Positions 6,651 through 14,791 of a DNA stretch of 38,657 nucleotides are shown here, piece by piece. A program made the translations under genes and the position numbers. The stretch is taken from assembly GCA_031551875.1 (NCBI GenBank), contig JAVBNA010000011.1:1-38657 (forward strand). The letters run 5' to 3'. Numbering within the stretch: position 1 is the first letter of the stretch; every line of letters begins with the position of its first letter. The notes beneath the pieces are model-generated. The model was not told where the DNA came from. It made no database searches and saw nothing but the letters and a program-made list of their open reading frames with translations. Source of the stretch: JAVBNA01 sp031551875. Its GTDB lineage: Bacteria; Bacillota; Clostridia; Oscillospirales; Acutalibacteraceae.

Positions 6651-7895
6651 ATGATACAGATTGCAATTATGGGGCACGGCGTTGTGGGTTCGGGCGTGGT
6701 TGAGGTTCTGACGGTCAATGCGGAGAGCATTAAGGCGCGCGCCAAGGAAGAGATCCAAATCAAATATGTGCTTGACCTGCGTGAGTTTCCGGACAGCCCG
6801 ATTGCCGACCGGTTTACAAAGGACTTTGAGAGCATTGTAAGCGATCCCGACATCCGCATTGTGGCGGAGGTTATGGGCGGGCTTACCCCTGCATATGATT
6901 ACGTAAAACGCCTTTTGGAGGCGGGAAAAAGCGTTGTGACCTCCAACAAGGAGCTAGTCGCGGCCAAGGGCGCCGAGCTGCTTAAAATCGCGAATGAACA
7001 CAACGCAAACTTTTTGTTTGAGGCGAGCGTGGGCGGCGGCATCCCGATCATCCGCCCGATCAGCCAGTGCCTGGCGGCCAACGAGGTGTCGGAGATTGCC
7101 GGCATCCTCAACGGCACGACCAACTTTATTTTGACCAAAATGATTCGCGAGCAGATGAAGTTTGAGGACGCGCTTGCTCTGGCGCAGCAGCTTGGCTATG
7201 CGGAGCGCGACCCTTCGGCCGACGTTGACGGGCACGACTCCTGCCGGAAGATCTGTATTCTGGCGTCGCTTGCTTTCGGCAGGCACGTCTATCCCGACTG
7301 GGTGTACACCGAGGGGCTGCGCAGCATTACGCTCGAAGACGTGGAATACGCCGAGAGCTGGGGGGGCGTCATCAAGCTGATCAGCTTGGCGCGTCCACTG
7401 CCCTACGGCAAGCTCGAGGTGGTCACCGCGCCGATGTTTGTGAGCCGTGCAAGCCAGCTGTCCAGCGTGGACGATGTGTTTAACGGCATCATGGTGCGCG
7501 GTGACGCGACCGGCGATGTGGTGTTCTACGGCAAGGGTGCGGGCAGATTGCCCACCGCGAGTGCCGTGGTTGCCGACATCATCGACTGTGTCAAGCATCT
7601 GCACGCCCGCAAATACCTCACCTGGTCGGAAGGGGAAGAGGGCTATGTCGAGGACTGCCGCGCGGGCGAATACGCCGCGTATATTCGTATGGAGGCGAAG
7701 GATCTGCCCCGCGTGCTTGCGCAGGCGGAGGGCATGTTCGGGCAGCTGAACACGCTCAGCCGCAGCGGCCAGCCCAAACAGGAAGCGGCTCTTGTCACGA
7801 AAGTGATGCGGTGGTCGGAGATCGAGAAGGGCTGTGAAGCCCTCCGGGCGGCGGGAGCAAAGGTGCTAAGCCTTCTCCGTATCAGCGATTTATAA
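6651..7895 (+). CDS. hom: Homoserine dehydrogenase
   Basis: This enzyme reduces aspartate semialdehyde to homoserine with NAD(P)H, at the branch to threonine and methionine. The 414-aa protein has an N-terminal Rossmann motif (MGHGVVGSGVVEVL), the SNKELVA block, the catalytic domain with GILNGTTNFIL and GYAERDPSADVDGHDSCRK, and a C-terminal ACT domain (about 340-414) for allosteric control. Length is usual for monofunctional Firmicute enzymes. GTAGGA lies just before the ATG. thrB follows 12 nt downstream. Confidence 0.97.
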   Translation: MIQIAIMGHGVVGSGVVEVLTVNAESIKARAKEEIQIKYVLDLREFPDSPIADRFTKDFESIVSDPDIRIVAEVMGGLTPAYDYVKRLLEAGKSVVTSNKELVAAKGAELLKIANEHNANFLFEASVGGGIPIIRPISQCLAANEVSEIAGILNGTTNFILTKMIREQMKFEDALALAQQLGYAERDPSADVDGHDSCRKICILASLAFGRHVYPDWVYTEGLRSITLEDVEYAESWGGVIKLISLARPLPYGKLEVVTAPMFVSRASQLSSVDDVFNGIMVRGDATGDVVFYGKGAGRLPTASAVVADIIDCVKHLHARKYLTWSEGEEGYVEDCRAGEYAAYIRMEAKDLPRVLAQAEGMFGQLNTLSRSGQPKQEAALVTKVMRWSEIEKGCEALRAAGAKVLSLLRISDL

Positions 7896-7907
7896 TGGTA
7901 CGTTATC

Positions 7908-8801
7908 ATGATACAAATTAAAGTACCGGCCACCAGCGCCAACATTGGTTCCGGCTTTGACAGCCTGGGACTGGCGCTCACGCTGTACAACACGGTGTGG
8001 ATGGAGGAGTCGGATCGAGTGGAGATCCTGAGCCGGGACGGCGTCGCGGTTCCGGACGGCAAGGACAATCTGGTTTACTGGGCTGCAGAGCGTCTGTATG
8101 AAAAATGCGGCAAGCCGCTGCCCGGACTGCGCATTGAGCAGCGCAGCGACATCCCAATGACGCGGGGCCTGGGCAGCAGCTCGGCCTGCATCGTGGCAGG
8201 GCTGACCGGAGCCAATCGCCTGCTGGGAAGCCCATGCACCGTGACCGACCTGGTCAACTTTGCCGCAAAGCTTGAGGGGCATCCCGACAACACGACGCCC
8301 GCCTTTCTGGGCGGGCTGGTCACCTCGGCGATCGAGGGCGGACGGGTGTACAGCGTCAGTGTGCCGGTCAGTGAACGGGTGCTTTTTGCGGCGCTCATCC
8401 CGCCCTTTGAGCTGTCCACGTCGGTGGCGCGTTCGGTGCTGCCCGACACGGTCAGCCGGGAGGATGCGGTCTATAACCTGTCCCGTTCGGCGCTTATGAC
8501 CTCTTCGCTTTTTTCGGGCGCGCTTGAAAACCTGCGCGTGGCGGTGCAGGACCGTCTGCATCAGCAGTACCGCGCACAGTTTATTCCCGGGCTTGCACAG
8601 GTGTTCCGCATCTGCACCGAGTTGGGCGCTTTCGGCACATATATCAGCGGTGCGGGACCCACAGTCATTGCCATCATCGACCGGGATATCCGGAACGATT
8701 TTGAGGCCTATCTCCAGCCAAAGCTTTTAGAAAAGAAGATTGAGGGATGGAGACTGGACATTTTACAGCCGGACAATACCGGCGCATCCATCGCGTTGTG
8801 A
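7908..8801 (+). CDS. thrB: Homoserine kinase
   Basis: This GHMP-family kinase phosphorylates homoserine to O-phosphohomoserine for threonine synthesis. The 297-aa protein shows the N-terminal VPATSANIGSGFDSLGLAL block, the ATP-binding glycine/serine loop (MTRGLGSSSACIVAG), the LEGHPDN motif and the C-terminal ISGAGPTVIAI motif, all in GHMP order. The ribosome-binding site is weak, so translation may be coupled to hom. Threonine synthase (thrC) is not in the window. Confidence 0.97.
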   Translation: MIQIKVPATSANIGSGFDSLGLALTLYNTVWMEESDRVEILSRDGVAVPDGKDNLVYWAAERLYEKCGKPLPGLRIEQRSDIPMTRGLGSSSACIVAGLTGANRLLGSPCTVTDLVNFAAKLEGHPDNTTPAFLGGLVTSAIEGGRVYSVSVPVSERVLFAALIPPFELSTSVARSVLPDTVSREDAVYNLSRSALMTSSLFSGALENLRVAVQDRLHQQYRAQFIPGLAQVFRICTELGAFGTYISGAGPTVIAIIDRDIRNDFEAYLQPKLLEKKIEGWRLDILQPDNTGASIAL

Positions 8802-8827
8802 AAAAACTGACAAATGGAGGAAAAAGT

Positions 8828-10042
8828 ATGAGCTTGATTGTGCAAAAATTCGGCGGCAGCTCAGTGCGGGACGCCGAGCGTGTGATGAACGTCGCGAACA
8901 TCATCACCGACACCTACAAGCAGGGGAACGATGTGATTGTCGTGGTGTCGGCGCAGGGCGACACCACCGACGAGCTGATCGAGAAGGCAGCCGAGATCAA
9001 TCCTGACGCGTCCAAGCGGGAGCTTGACATGCTCCTGACGGCGGGTGAGCAGATCTCAATTTCCCTGCTGGCGATGGCGATCGAGAAGCTGGGCTTCCCG
9101 GTGATCTCTCTTCTGGGCTGGCAAGCGGGCTTCCGCACCAATTCGGTTCATTCGGCGGCGCGCATCAAGCGCATTGAAACAGACCGGCTCAAAAATGAGA
9201 TCGACAAGAAAAATATCGTCATCGTGGCGGGCTTTCAGGGCATCAACCGTTATGAGGACATCACGACTATGGGGCGCGGCGGCTCGGACACCAGCGCGGT
9301 GGCGATCGCGGCGGCTATGCACGCCGATGCCTGCTACATTTACACCGACGTGGACGGCGTTTACACCGCCGACCCCCGTAAGGTCAAAAATGCGAAGAAG
9401 CTGGATGTCATTTCCTATGATGAGATGCTTGAGCTGGCGACGCTGGGCGCGCAGGTGCTCAACAACCGTTCGGTGGAAATGGCGAAAAAGTACAACGTGG
9501 TTTTAGAGGTTCGTTCAAGCCTGGAGCGCATTCCGGGCACCATAGTGAAGGAGGCAGGAAAAATGGAAAAAATGCTGGTCAGCGGTGTTGCAAAGGATGA
9601 TCATGTGGCGAGAATCTCCATCGTGGGTGTGCCCGATGAGCCGGGGATTGCGTTCAAAATATTCTCCCGTCTTTCGAGCCGGGAGATCAATGTGGACATC
9701 ATTTTACAGTCGGTGGGGCGTGACGGCACAAAGGACATCACCTTTACCGTGGCGCAGGGCAGCCTCAAGGAAGCGGTCGGCGTTCTCAATGACTTCATCT
9801 CGGTGTACCCGGGCTGTTCACTGTCCGCCGATGACAACGTGTCCAAGGTGTCCATTGTGGGCGCGGGCATGGAGACGCACGCCGGCGTGGCCACCCGCAT
9901 GTTTGAGGCGCTGTACGCCGCGCAGGTCAACATTCAGATGATCGCCACCAGCGAGATTAAGGTGTCGGTGCTGATTGAGCGTAAGGATTCTGAAAAAGCA
10001 GTTTCTGCCATTCATGAAGAGTTTTTTGGTGAGGGAAAATAA
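8828..10042 (+). CDS. lysC: Aspartate kinase
   Basis: This enzyme phosphorylates aspartate, the first committed step to lysine, threonine and methionine. The 404-aa monofunctional enzyme begins with the signature VQKFGGSSV. It continues with the kinase core (IVVVSAQGDTTDELI, TTMGRGGSDTSAVA, YTDVDGVYTADPR) and ends in two tandem ACT domains (about 265-404), the usual site of feedback inhibition. The ATG at 8828 follows GGAGG at 8 nt; an ATG 81 nt earlier lies within thrB. With hom and thrB it links the first step to the threonine branch in one transcript. Confidence 0.97.
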   Translation: MSLIVQKFGGSSVRDAERVMNVANIITDTYKQGNDVIVVVSAQGDTTDELIEKAAEINPDASKRELDMLLTAGEQISISLLAMAIEKLGFPVISLLGWQAGFRTNSVHSAARIKRIETDRLKNEIDKKNIVIVAGFQGINRYEDITTMGRGGSDTSAVAIAAAMHADACYIYTDVDGVYTADPRKVKNAKKLDVISYDEMLELATLGAQVLNNRSVEMAKKYNVVLEVRSSLERIPGTIVKEAGKMEKMLVSGVAKDDHVARISIVGVPDEPGIAFKIFSRLSSREINVDIILQSVGRDGTKDITFTVAQGSLKEAVGVLNDFISVYPGCSLSADDNVSKVSIVGAGMETHAGVATRMFEALYAAQVNIQMIATSEIKVSVLIERKDSEKAVSAIHEEFFGEGK

Positions 10043-10054
10043 TTTCTCCGAGGA

Positions 10055-10083
10055 TTGACTTTTGCTCCCATTGTGCTTACAAT
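10055..10083 (+). promoter_or_regulatory. Promoter of the secreted transglutaminase-like gene
   Basis: TTGACT (10055-10060), 17 nt, TACAAT (10078-10083), immediately after lysC. Confidence 0.75.
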
Positions 10084-10131
10084 AAAGAACAGATCAAACA
10101 AATGACGTTCAACCGAAAGGGAAAGTAAGAC

Positions 10132-11187
10132 ATGAAAAAAATCGCTGCATTGATTCTCATCCTAGTTGTGCTGTTCGGCGCAGCCGGCTCCTTTACCGCC
10201 CAGGCAGCGGCGCAGAGCGAGCTGATTATGAAAATCGGGCTTGACCGCGGGCTGGTAGGCGGAACGGCCATTGTGAAAACCAACGCGATCAACGGTGTGA
10301 CAACCAAGGTGCAGAAGGTCGGCGGTCGTACAATGGTGCCCCTGCGTTTTGTGTCACAGACACTGGGCGCGGTGGTAAAGTGGGACGAAAAGACCAAGAC
10401 CGCGACGGTCAGCCAAAATGGAATTTCGGTTTCCGTTAAAATCGGCCAAAATACCATGACCAAGACCGACGCAAAGGGCAAGGTGACCCAGATCGCGATT
10501 GACGTTCCGGCGACCCTCATCCAGGGAAGCACCTATCTGCCCATCCGCGCGATCGGGCAGTCACTCGGCTTCAAAGTTTATTACACAAAGCACCGGTCAC
10601 AGGAATTCGTTGTGGTATACAACACATCCATTTCCACGGGTGCGATGACAAATAAGCTGGAAAATGCGTATTTTATTCTTAACGGTGTCGGAGAGGACTA
10701 CAAAAAGGGAACGGTGTACGGCCCCCGGCTGACCGACAAACAGCTGGGTGAGCTCAAGACCAAGGTGTCCTCGGTGGTTTCCTCCACCATTAAAACCGGC
10801 ATGGGCGACGATGACAAGGTCAAGGTGCTGCATGACTATCTGGTGCGCACGGTGTCCTACGATGACAATTACTCCGCAGGGTACAACGCCAATACGGCGT
10901 GGGGCGCGCTGATCAGAGGCAAGGCGGCCTGCTCCGGCTACGCGCGCGGATTCAAGGCGCTGTGCGACGCGGCGGGCATTCCCTGCTACTATGTGCACGC
11001 CACCAACTCCGCTCATCAGTGGAACATCGTCTGCGTGGATGGAAACTGGTACCACATTGATGTTCAGTGCAACGATGACTCCGGCTTTTACGCCATTTTC
11101 CTTGTGTCGGACGACGACTTTGCTTGGTGGGGGCAGGAGTGGGATCGCAAGTCCCTGCCGTCCTGTCCGAGGGAGTACGGGGAATAA
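10132..11187 (+). CDS. Secreted protein: copper-amine-oxidase-like N-domain plus transglutaminase-like domain
   Basis: This 351-aa protein has a signal peptide (KK, a hydrophobic core to about residue 19, then TAQAAA). Residues 30-165 carry two motifs of the copper amine oxidase N-terminal-like domain common in clostridial secreted proteins (TMVPLRFVSQTLGAVVKWD and STYLPIRAIGQSLGFKVYY). Residues 225-330 form a transglutaminase/protease-like fold with a candidate triad Cys267 (GKAACSGYARGF), His295 (SAHQWNIV) and Asp310 (WYHIDVQ). It probably acts on extracellular or cell-wall protein; the substrate is not known. AAAGGGAAAG precedes the ATG. Confidence 0.88.
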   Translation: MKKIAALILILVVLFGAAGSFTAQAAAQSELIMKIGLDRGLVGGTAIVKTNAINGVTTKVQKVGGRTMVPLRFVSQTLGAVVKWDEKTKTATVSQNGISVSVKIGQNTMTKTDAKGKVTQIAIDVPATLIQGSTYLPIRAIGQSLGFKVYYTKHRSQEFVVVYNTSISTGAMTNKLENAYFILNGVGEDYKKGTVYGPRLTDKQLGELKTKVSSVVSSTIKTGMGDDDKVKVLHDYLVRTVSYDDNYSAGYNANTAWGALIRGKAACSGYARGFKALCDAAGIPCYYVHATNSAHQWNIVCVDGNWYHIDVQCNDDSGFYAIFLVSDDDFAWWGQEWDRKSLPSCPREYGE

Positions 11188-11192
11188 CTGAG

Positions 11193-11218
11193 GATTAATC
11201 CGTGTTTTGCGGATAATC
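11193..11218 (+). terminator. Possible weak terminator after the transglutaminase gene
   Basis: A hairpin pairs GATTAATCCG with GCGGATAATC (one bulge) around a T-rich loop. Only a short, mixed A/T tract follows, so termination would be partial at best. Confidence 0.35.
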
Positions 11219-11235
11219 ATAAAATTTTATATGCT

Positions 11236-11356
11236 GTCTTCGGGGCGGGGTGAAATTCCCCACCGGTGGTGATGCGGTTTATCCGACGAGCCCACGAGCA
11301 TTCTGCAGAGCCGGTGAGATCCCGGCGCCGACGGTATAGTCCGGACGAAAGAAGAT
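11236..11356 (+). ncRNA. FMN riboswitch (RFN element)
   Basis: The conserved RFN blocks occur in order: CTTCGGGGCGGGGTGAAATT, CCCCACCGGTGGT, GAGCCCACGAGC, GGTGAGATCCCGGCGCCGACGGTATAGTCCGG read in pieces, and the closing GAAAGAAGA strand pairing with TCTTC at the start. It binds flavin mononucleotide and controls the riboflavin transporter gene downstream. Confidence 0.96.
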
Positions 11357-11379
11357 CGCACAGAAAACTGTGCCCTTTC

Positions 11380-11408
11380 GCCCCGCGGTTTTTCCGCGGG
11401 GCTTTCTT
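11380..11408 (+). terminator. Riboswitch-controlled terminator before ribU
   Basis: GCCCCGCGG / CCGCGGGGC (9-bp stem, T5 loop) followed by TTTCTTC. It sits just after the FMN aptamer and before the ribU start, which is the expected expression platform. Confidence 0.8.
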
Positions 11409-11439
11409 CGTGGACAGCGAAGAAAGGGAGCTTGTACTC

Positions 11440-12024
11440 ATGAAAAAAGACCGAGTCTACAAAATTGCCGTGGTGGGTGTGATGGCAGCGGTCGCGACCG
11501 CAATCTACCTGCTGATCCTTGAGGTGCCGATCATCCCCGGCGCGCCCCATATCAAGGTGGGCTTCTCCGACATCCCCGTGCTGATTGCCGGGCTGACGGT
11601 GGGGCCGCTGGGGGGCATCCTGGTCGCGCTGATCAAATGCCTGTTTCATCTGCTTCAGCCCACCACCACCTTCGGCATCGGGGAGCTGATCAAGTTCCTG
11701 ATCAACACGGCGATGGTGCTTGCGATGGTCTATTCCTTCCGTTTTTTCAGCCGCCTCTTTAAAACTAAAAAGAGCGGTCTGCCCGCTTTTGCCGCGACAG
11801 GGGTGGTCACGGCGCTTGTGTCGGTGGTGGCGGCCTGGGGGGTCAATTTCCTGCTGGCGCCGGTACTGCTGAACCTGCTGGGTGTACAGATGGCAATGGA
11901 GGAGATCGTCGCCGTGTACGTATTTGGCTCCACGATCGTCAATGTGGTCAACGCGATCCTCAATATCATCCCCGCCTATCCGATTTATCTAGCTTTAAAA
12001 CGGGCGGGCGGAGAAGGTTTGTGA
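11440..12024 (+). CDS. ribU: Riboflavin ECF transporter S component
   Basis: This 194-aa membrane protein has about six hydrophobic segments. Its family blocks include HIKVGFSDIPVLIAGLTVGP and GIGELIKFLINTAMV, typical of RibU/ECF substrate-binding subunits. It captures riboflavin for uptake by the shared energizing module (EcfA/A'/T), which is not in this window. The FMN riboswitch upstream supports the assignment strongly. The ATG at 11440 is the first after the terminator hairpin and follows AAAGGGAG; an upstream in-frame ATG lies inside the aptamer. Confidence 0.95.
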   Translation: MKKDRVYKIAVVGVMAAVATAIYLLILEVPIIPGAPHIKVGFSDIPVLIAGLTVGPLGGILVALIKCLFHLLQPTTTFGIGELIKFLINTAMVLAMVYSFRFFSRLFKTKKSGLPAFAATGVVTALVSVVAAWGVNFLLAPVLLNLLGVQMAMEEIVAVYVFGSTIVNVVNAILNIIPAYPIYLALKRAGGEGL

Positions 12025-12035
12025 AATGTGCGGAC

Positions 12036-12064
12036 TTGTGAAAGTGTGGGGTTTATGGTAAAAT
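12036..12064 (+). promoter_or_regulatory. Promoter of metK leader
   Basis: TTGTGA (12036-12041), 17 nt, TAAAAT (12059-12064), placing the transcription start about 20 nt before the SAM aptamer. Confidence 0.65.
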
Positions 12065-12092
12065 AATGGCATACAATACAACTGAATGATTC

Positions 12093-12190
12093 CTTATCAA
12101 GAGCGACGGAGGGTACAGGCCCTGTGAAGTCCGGCAACCTGCCTTTTGGGCAAGGTGCTAAATCCTGCGGTGAAAACCGGAAGATGAGGT
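12093..12190 (+). ncRNA. SAM-I riboswitch (S-box)
   Basis: The S-box blocks are present: CTTATCAAGAGCGACGGAGGG, with the CTTATC arm closing on GATGAG at 12183-12188, then GTCCGGCAACCTGCC, AAGGTGCTAAATCCTGC and a final helix. It binds S-adenosylmethionine and represses metK by premature termination. Confidence 0.96.
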
Positions 12191-12198
12191 GTAGGCGT

Positions 12199-12229
12199 GC
12201 CGCACCCCTGATCGGGTGCGGCGCTTTTT
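12199..12229 (+). terminator. SAM-controlled terminator before metK
   Basis: GCCGCACCC / GGGTGCGGC (9-bp stem, 6-nt loop) followed by GCTTTTT. Confidence 0.92.
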
Positions 12230-12251
12230 GACGCAAGGAGGGTAAAAACAC

Positions 12252-13436
12252 ATGGCAAGACATTTTTTTACATCGGAATCGGTGACCGAGGGGCATCCCG
12301 ACAAGATATGCGACCAGATCGCCGACGCGGTTCTGGACGAAATCCTCACGCAGGACAAAGAGGCGCACGTCGCCTGTGAGGTGACCGCCACCACCGGTAT
12401 GGTGCACGTGATGGGCGAGATCACAACTGAGTGCTATGTGGACATTCCCGCCGTTGTGCGGGGCGTGATCTACGATATTGGATACAATGTGGACTGTGGG
12501 TTTGACGGCGCGACCTGTGCCGTGCTGACCTCGATCGACGCGCAGTCGTCCGATATCGCGCAGGGCGTCGACCATTCGCTTGAAAACCGCGGCGGGGAAG
12601 AGGGAGAGGATAATCTTACCGGCGCAGGCGACCAGGGCATGATGTTCGGCTTTGCCTGCAATGAGACGCCCGAGCTGATGCCGCTGACCATTTCCCTGGC
12701 GCATAAGCTGTCCCGGCGGCTGGCGCAGGTGCGTAAGGAGGGGATTCTGCCCTATCTGCGGCCCGACGGCAAGACACAGGTGACGGTGGAATATGACGAT
12801 GGAAGGCCTGTGCGCATTGACACGGTGGTGCTCTCCACCCAGCACGCGGAGAATGTGGAGATGGACAAGCTATCCGCCGACATCAGGCAGCACGTCATAG
12901 AGCCCATCCTGCCGCAGGAACTGGTGGACGAGCGTCTCAGGGTGTTCATCAACCCGACGGGCCGCTTTGTCGTCGGCGGGCCGGTGGGGGACAGCGGGCT
13001 GACCGGACGCAAAATCATCGTGGACACCTATGGCGGATACGCCCGTCACGGCGGCGGCTCCTTCTCTGGGAAGGATCCCACCAAGGTGGACCGCTCGGCG
13101 GCGTATATGGCGCGCTACATCGCAAAAAATGTTGTGGCGGCAGGACTGGCCGACAAATGTGAGATTCAGCTGGCTTACGCCATCGGCGTCGCGCATCCCG
13201 TGTCGGTCATGGCCGAGACCTTCGGCACCGGAAAAGTGTCCGATGCGAGCATCGCACAGGCGGTTCAGGCTGTGTATGACATGCGCCCGGCCGCAATCAT
13301 CAAGACGCTCGGGCTCAAAGCGCCCATTTACCGTGCCCTGTCCAATTACGGGCACATGGGACGGGAGGAGCTGGGCGTTGCGTGGGAAAAGACCGACCGG
13401 GTCGGGGCGCTCCGTGAGGCGGTCGGGATAGAATAA
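12252..13436 (+). CDS. metK: S-adenosylmethionine synthetase
   Basis: This enzyme makes S-adenosylmethionine from methionine and ATP. The 394-aa protein has all signatures: FTSESVTEGHPDKICDQIAD at the N-terminus, the GAGDQGMMFG motif, and the catalytic GGGSFSGKDPTKVDRSAAY motif. Length is typical. AAGGAGGG lies before the ATG. SAM made here feeds methylation and, via speD directly downstream on the same strand, aminopropyl donation for polyamines. Confidence 0.98.
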   Translation: MARHFFTSESVTEGHPDKICDQIADAVLDEILTQDKEAHVACEVTATTGMVHVMGEITTECYVDIPAVVRGVIYDIGYNVDCGFDGATCAVLTSIDAQSSDIAQGVDHSLENRGGEEGEDNLTGAGDQGMMFGFACNETPELMPLTISLAHKLSRRLAQVRKEGILPYLRPDGKTQVTVEYDDGRPVRIDTVVLSTQHAENVEMDKLSADIRQHVIEPILPQELVDERLRVFINPTGRFVVGGPVGDSGLTGRKIIVDTYGGYARHGGGSFSGKDPTKVDRSAAYMARYIAKNVVAAGLADKCEIQLAYAIGVAHPVSVMAETFGTGKVSDASIAQAVQAVYDMRPAAIIKTLGLKAPIYRALSNYGHMGREELGVAWEKTDRVGALREAVGIE

Positions 13437-13454
13437 ACGCAGGAAATAAAAGAC

Positions 13455-13661
13455 TTAAAATTCGACGCCGTTCAAACCAAGCAAAATACCCATGACAGTG
13501 AAGGCAAAGCCAAGTATGAAATAAAAAACCCGGGCGCCGGTTCGGCCAAACAATTCAACGAAAATTCGCGCTCTTCGGTTTTCCATGAACCAGTTTACGT
13601 TCAAAGTCGCGCAAATCATACAGAACAGCCCTGCTAAAGCAAAGACAATCATCGGTCCCAA
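13455..13661 (-). CDS. Small two-helix membrane protein, possibly Imm17-like
   Basis: This 68-aa protein has two predicted membrane helices (about residues 3-22 and 46-64) separated by a basic loop (NWFMENRRARIFVELFGRTGARVFY). The layout and the loop motif recall small proteins annotated as immunity 17 family, but this is from memory and uncertain. No toxin gene is nearby, so an immunity role is not supported by context. It is convergent with metK. Confidence 0.6.
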   Translation of the reverse strand: MGPMIVFALAGLFCMICATLNVNWFMENRRARIFVELFGRTGARVFYFILGFAFTVMGILLGLNGVEF

Positions 13662-13690
13662 GAGAATCCCTCCAATTGTGTTATTTTAAA

Positions 13691-13719
13691 AAAATAACAT
13701 GTACAATATGAAATGTCAA
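13691..13719 (-). promoter_or_regulatory. Promoter of the small membrane protein
   Basis: Minus-strand TTGACA (13714-13719), 17 nt, TATTTT (13691-13696). Confidence 0.65.
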
Positions 13720-13813
13720 GCGCGATGCTTTTCAAACAGCGACTCATTTTTTAACTGTATCGATGTGAAAAGGGAGCTAAGAGAAAACAGGGAGAAGATA
13801 TAATCGAAATCGG

Positions 13814-13842
13814 TTGCATTTTCTGCATAAACAAACTATAAT
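13814..13842 (+). promoter_or_regulatory. Promoter of the polyamine operon
   Basis: TTGCAT (13814-13819), 17 nt, TATAAT (13837-13842). A 17-bp palindrome begins 10 nt downstream. Confidence 0.8.
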
Positions 13843-13851
13843 ACACCTATG

Positions 13852-13868
13852 TGTTCATCAGATGAACA
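13852..13868. promoter_or_regulatory. Perfect 17-bp palindrome at the polyamine operon start
   Basis: TGTTCATCAGATGAACA (8-bp arms, single central base) covers roughly +4 to +20 of the predicted transcript. It may be a repressor operator. The one-base centre makes a stable RNA hairpin unlikely without opening a pair or two. Confidence 0.6.
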
Positions 13869-13910
13869 TTGCCCATTTAAAACTATTTTCGGAAGGTTGT
13901 GAGGATAGGG

Positions 13911-14714
13911 TTGGAAAAAAAGCTGACATTGTATGGCTTTAACAACCTCACCAAAACTCTTAGCTTCAACATCTATGATGTGTGCTACGCGAAAAGTGAG
14001 AGAGAGCAGAAGGATTACATTGCCTATATCGACGAGCAGTACAATTCCGAACGCCTGACCAAGATCCTGTGCGACGTTACTGAAATGATTGGAGCGCGCC
14101 TTCTCAACATCTCCAAGCAGGACTATGAACCGCAGGGTGCATCGGTCAATATTATGATTGCTGAGGATGAGCTTCATTCGAGGGACATCGACCCCTCCTG
14201 CAACCAGGGGAATTTCTCCGGTGCGTCGGGCGAGTTTCTGCATGGGCATCTGGACAAAAGTCATGTCACCGTGCACACCTTTCCGGAGTATCACCCCGAC
14301 AACTCCATTTCGACCTTCCGGGTGGACATTGACGTGTCCACCTGCGGTACCATCTCGCCCCTAAACGCCCTCGACTACCTGATCGGGAGCTTTGATTCGG
14401 ACATCATCACAATTGACTACCGTGTGCGCGGCTTTACGCGAGATGTGCGCGGGGAGAAGTTTTTCATCGACCATGACATAACCTCCATACAGGATTATAT
14501 CAACAACAAGACGCTGACCAAATATGACGCCATCGACGTCAATGTCTATCAGTCTAACATTTTCCATACCAAGCTCCTGATTAAGGAGATTGAGCTGCAA
14601 AACTATCTGTTTAACAAGGATGTCTACGAACTGCCGCCCAAGCAGCGGCTGGAAATCACCGACAACCTCCGCAAGGAAATGATTGAAATTTTCAGCGGCA
14701 TGAACATCTATTGA
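13911..14714 (+). CDS. speD: S-adenosylmethionine decarboxylase proenzyme
   Basis: This enzyme decarboxylates SAM to give the aminopropyl donor for spermidine synthase. It is of the longer Escherichia coli type (267 aa here). The proenzyme cleaves itself before Ser117 in HLDKSHVTVHTFPE, producing the pyruvoyl cofactor. Other family blocks are GFNNLTKTLSFNIYD, DYEPQGASV, STCGTISPLNALDYLI and TIDYRVRGFTRD. The TTG at 13911 is preferred: it follows GAGGATAGG at good spacing and gives an N-terminus matching the E. coli protein. A GTG at 13899 has its GGAAGG too close. First gene of a six-gene operon. Confidence 0.95.
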   Translation: MEKKLTLYGFNNLTKTLSFNIYDVCYAKSEREQKDYIAYIDEQYNSERLTKILCDVTEMIGARLLNISKQDYEPQGASVNIMIAEDELHSRDIDPSCNQGNFSGASGEFLHGHLDKSHVTVHTFPEYHPDNSISTFRVDIDVSTCGTISPLNALDYLIGSFDSDIITIDYRVRGFTRDVRGEKFFIDHDITSIQDYINNKTLTKYDAIDVNVYQSNIFHTKLLIKEIELQNYLFNKDVYELPPKQRLEITDNLRKEMIEIFSGMNIY

Positions 14715-14740
14715 TGCCGAAACCGCAGACACACAGATGT

Positions 14741-14765
14741 CCGGAAGTGCCCGGCGCACTTCCGG
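14741..14765 (+). other. Intergenic hairpin between speD and speA
   Basis: CCGGAAGTGC pairs perfectly with GCACTTCCGG around a 5-nt loop. No T-run follows, so it is more likely an mRNA processing or stability element than a terminator. It may set the speD to speA expression ratio. Confidence 0.6.
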
Positions 14766-14791
14766 CTTCCCTGTATCCGGAGGTGATTCCC

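Noticed and set aside
13455..13661. Toxin-immunity pair based on the Imm17-like small membrane protein
   Set aside because: No polymorphic toxin or secretion gene lies nearby; the neighbours are metK and the polyamine operon.
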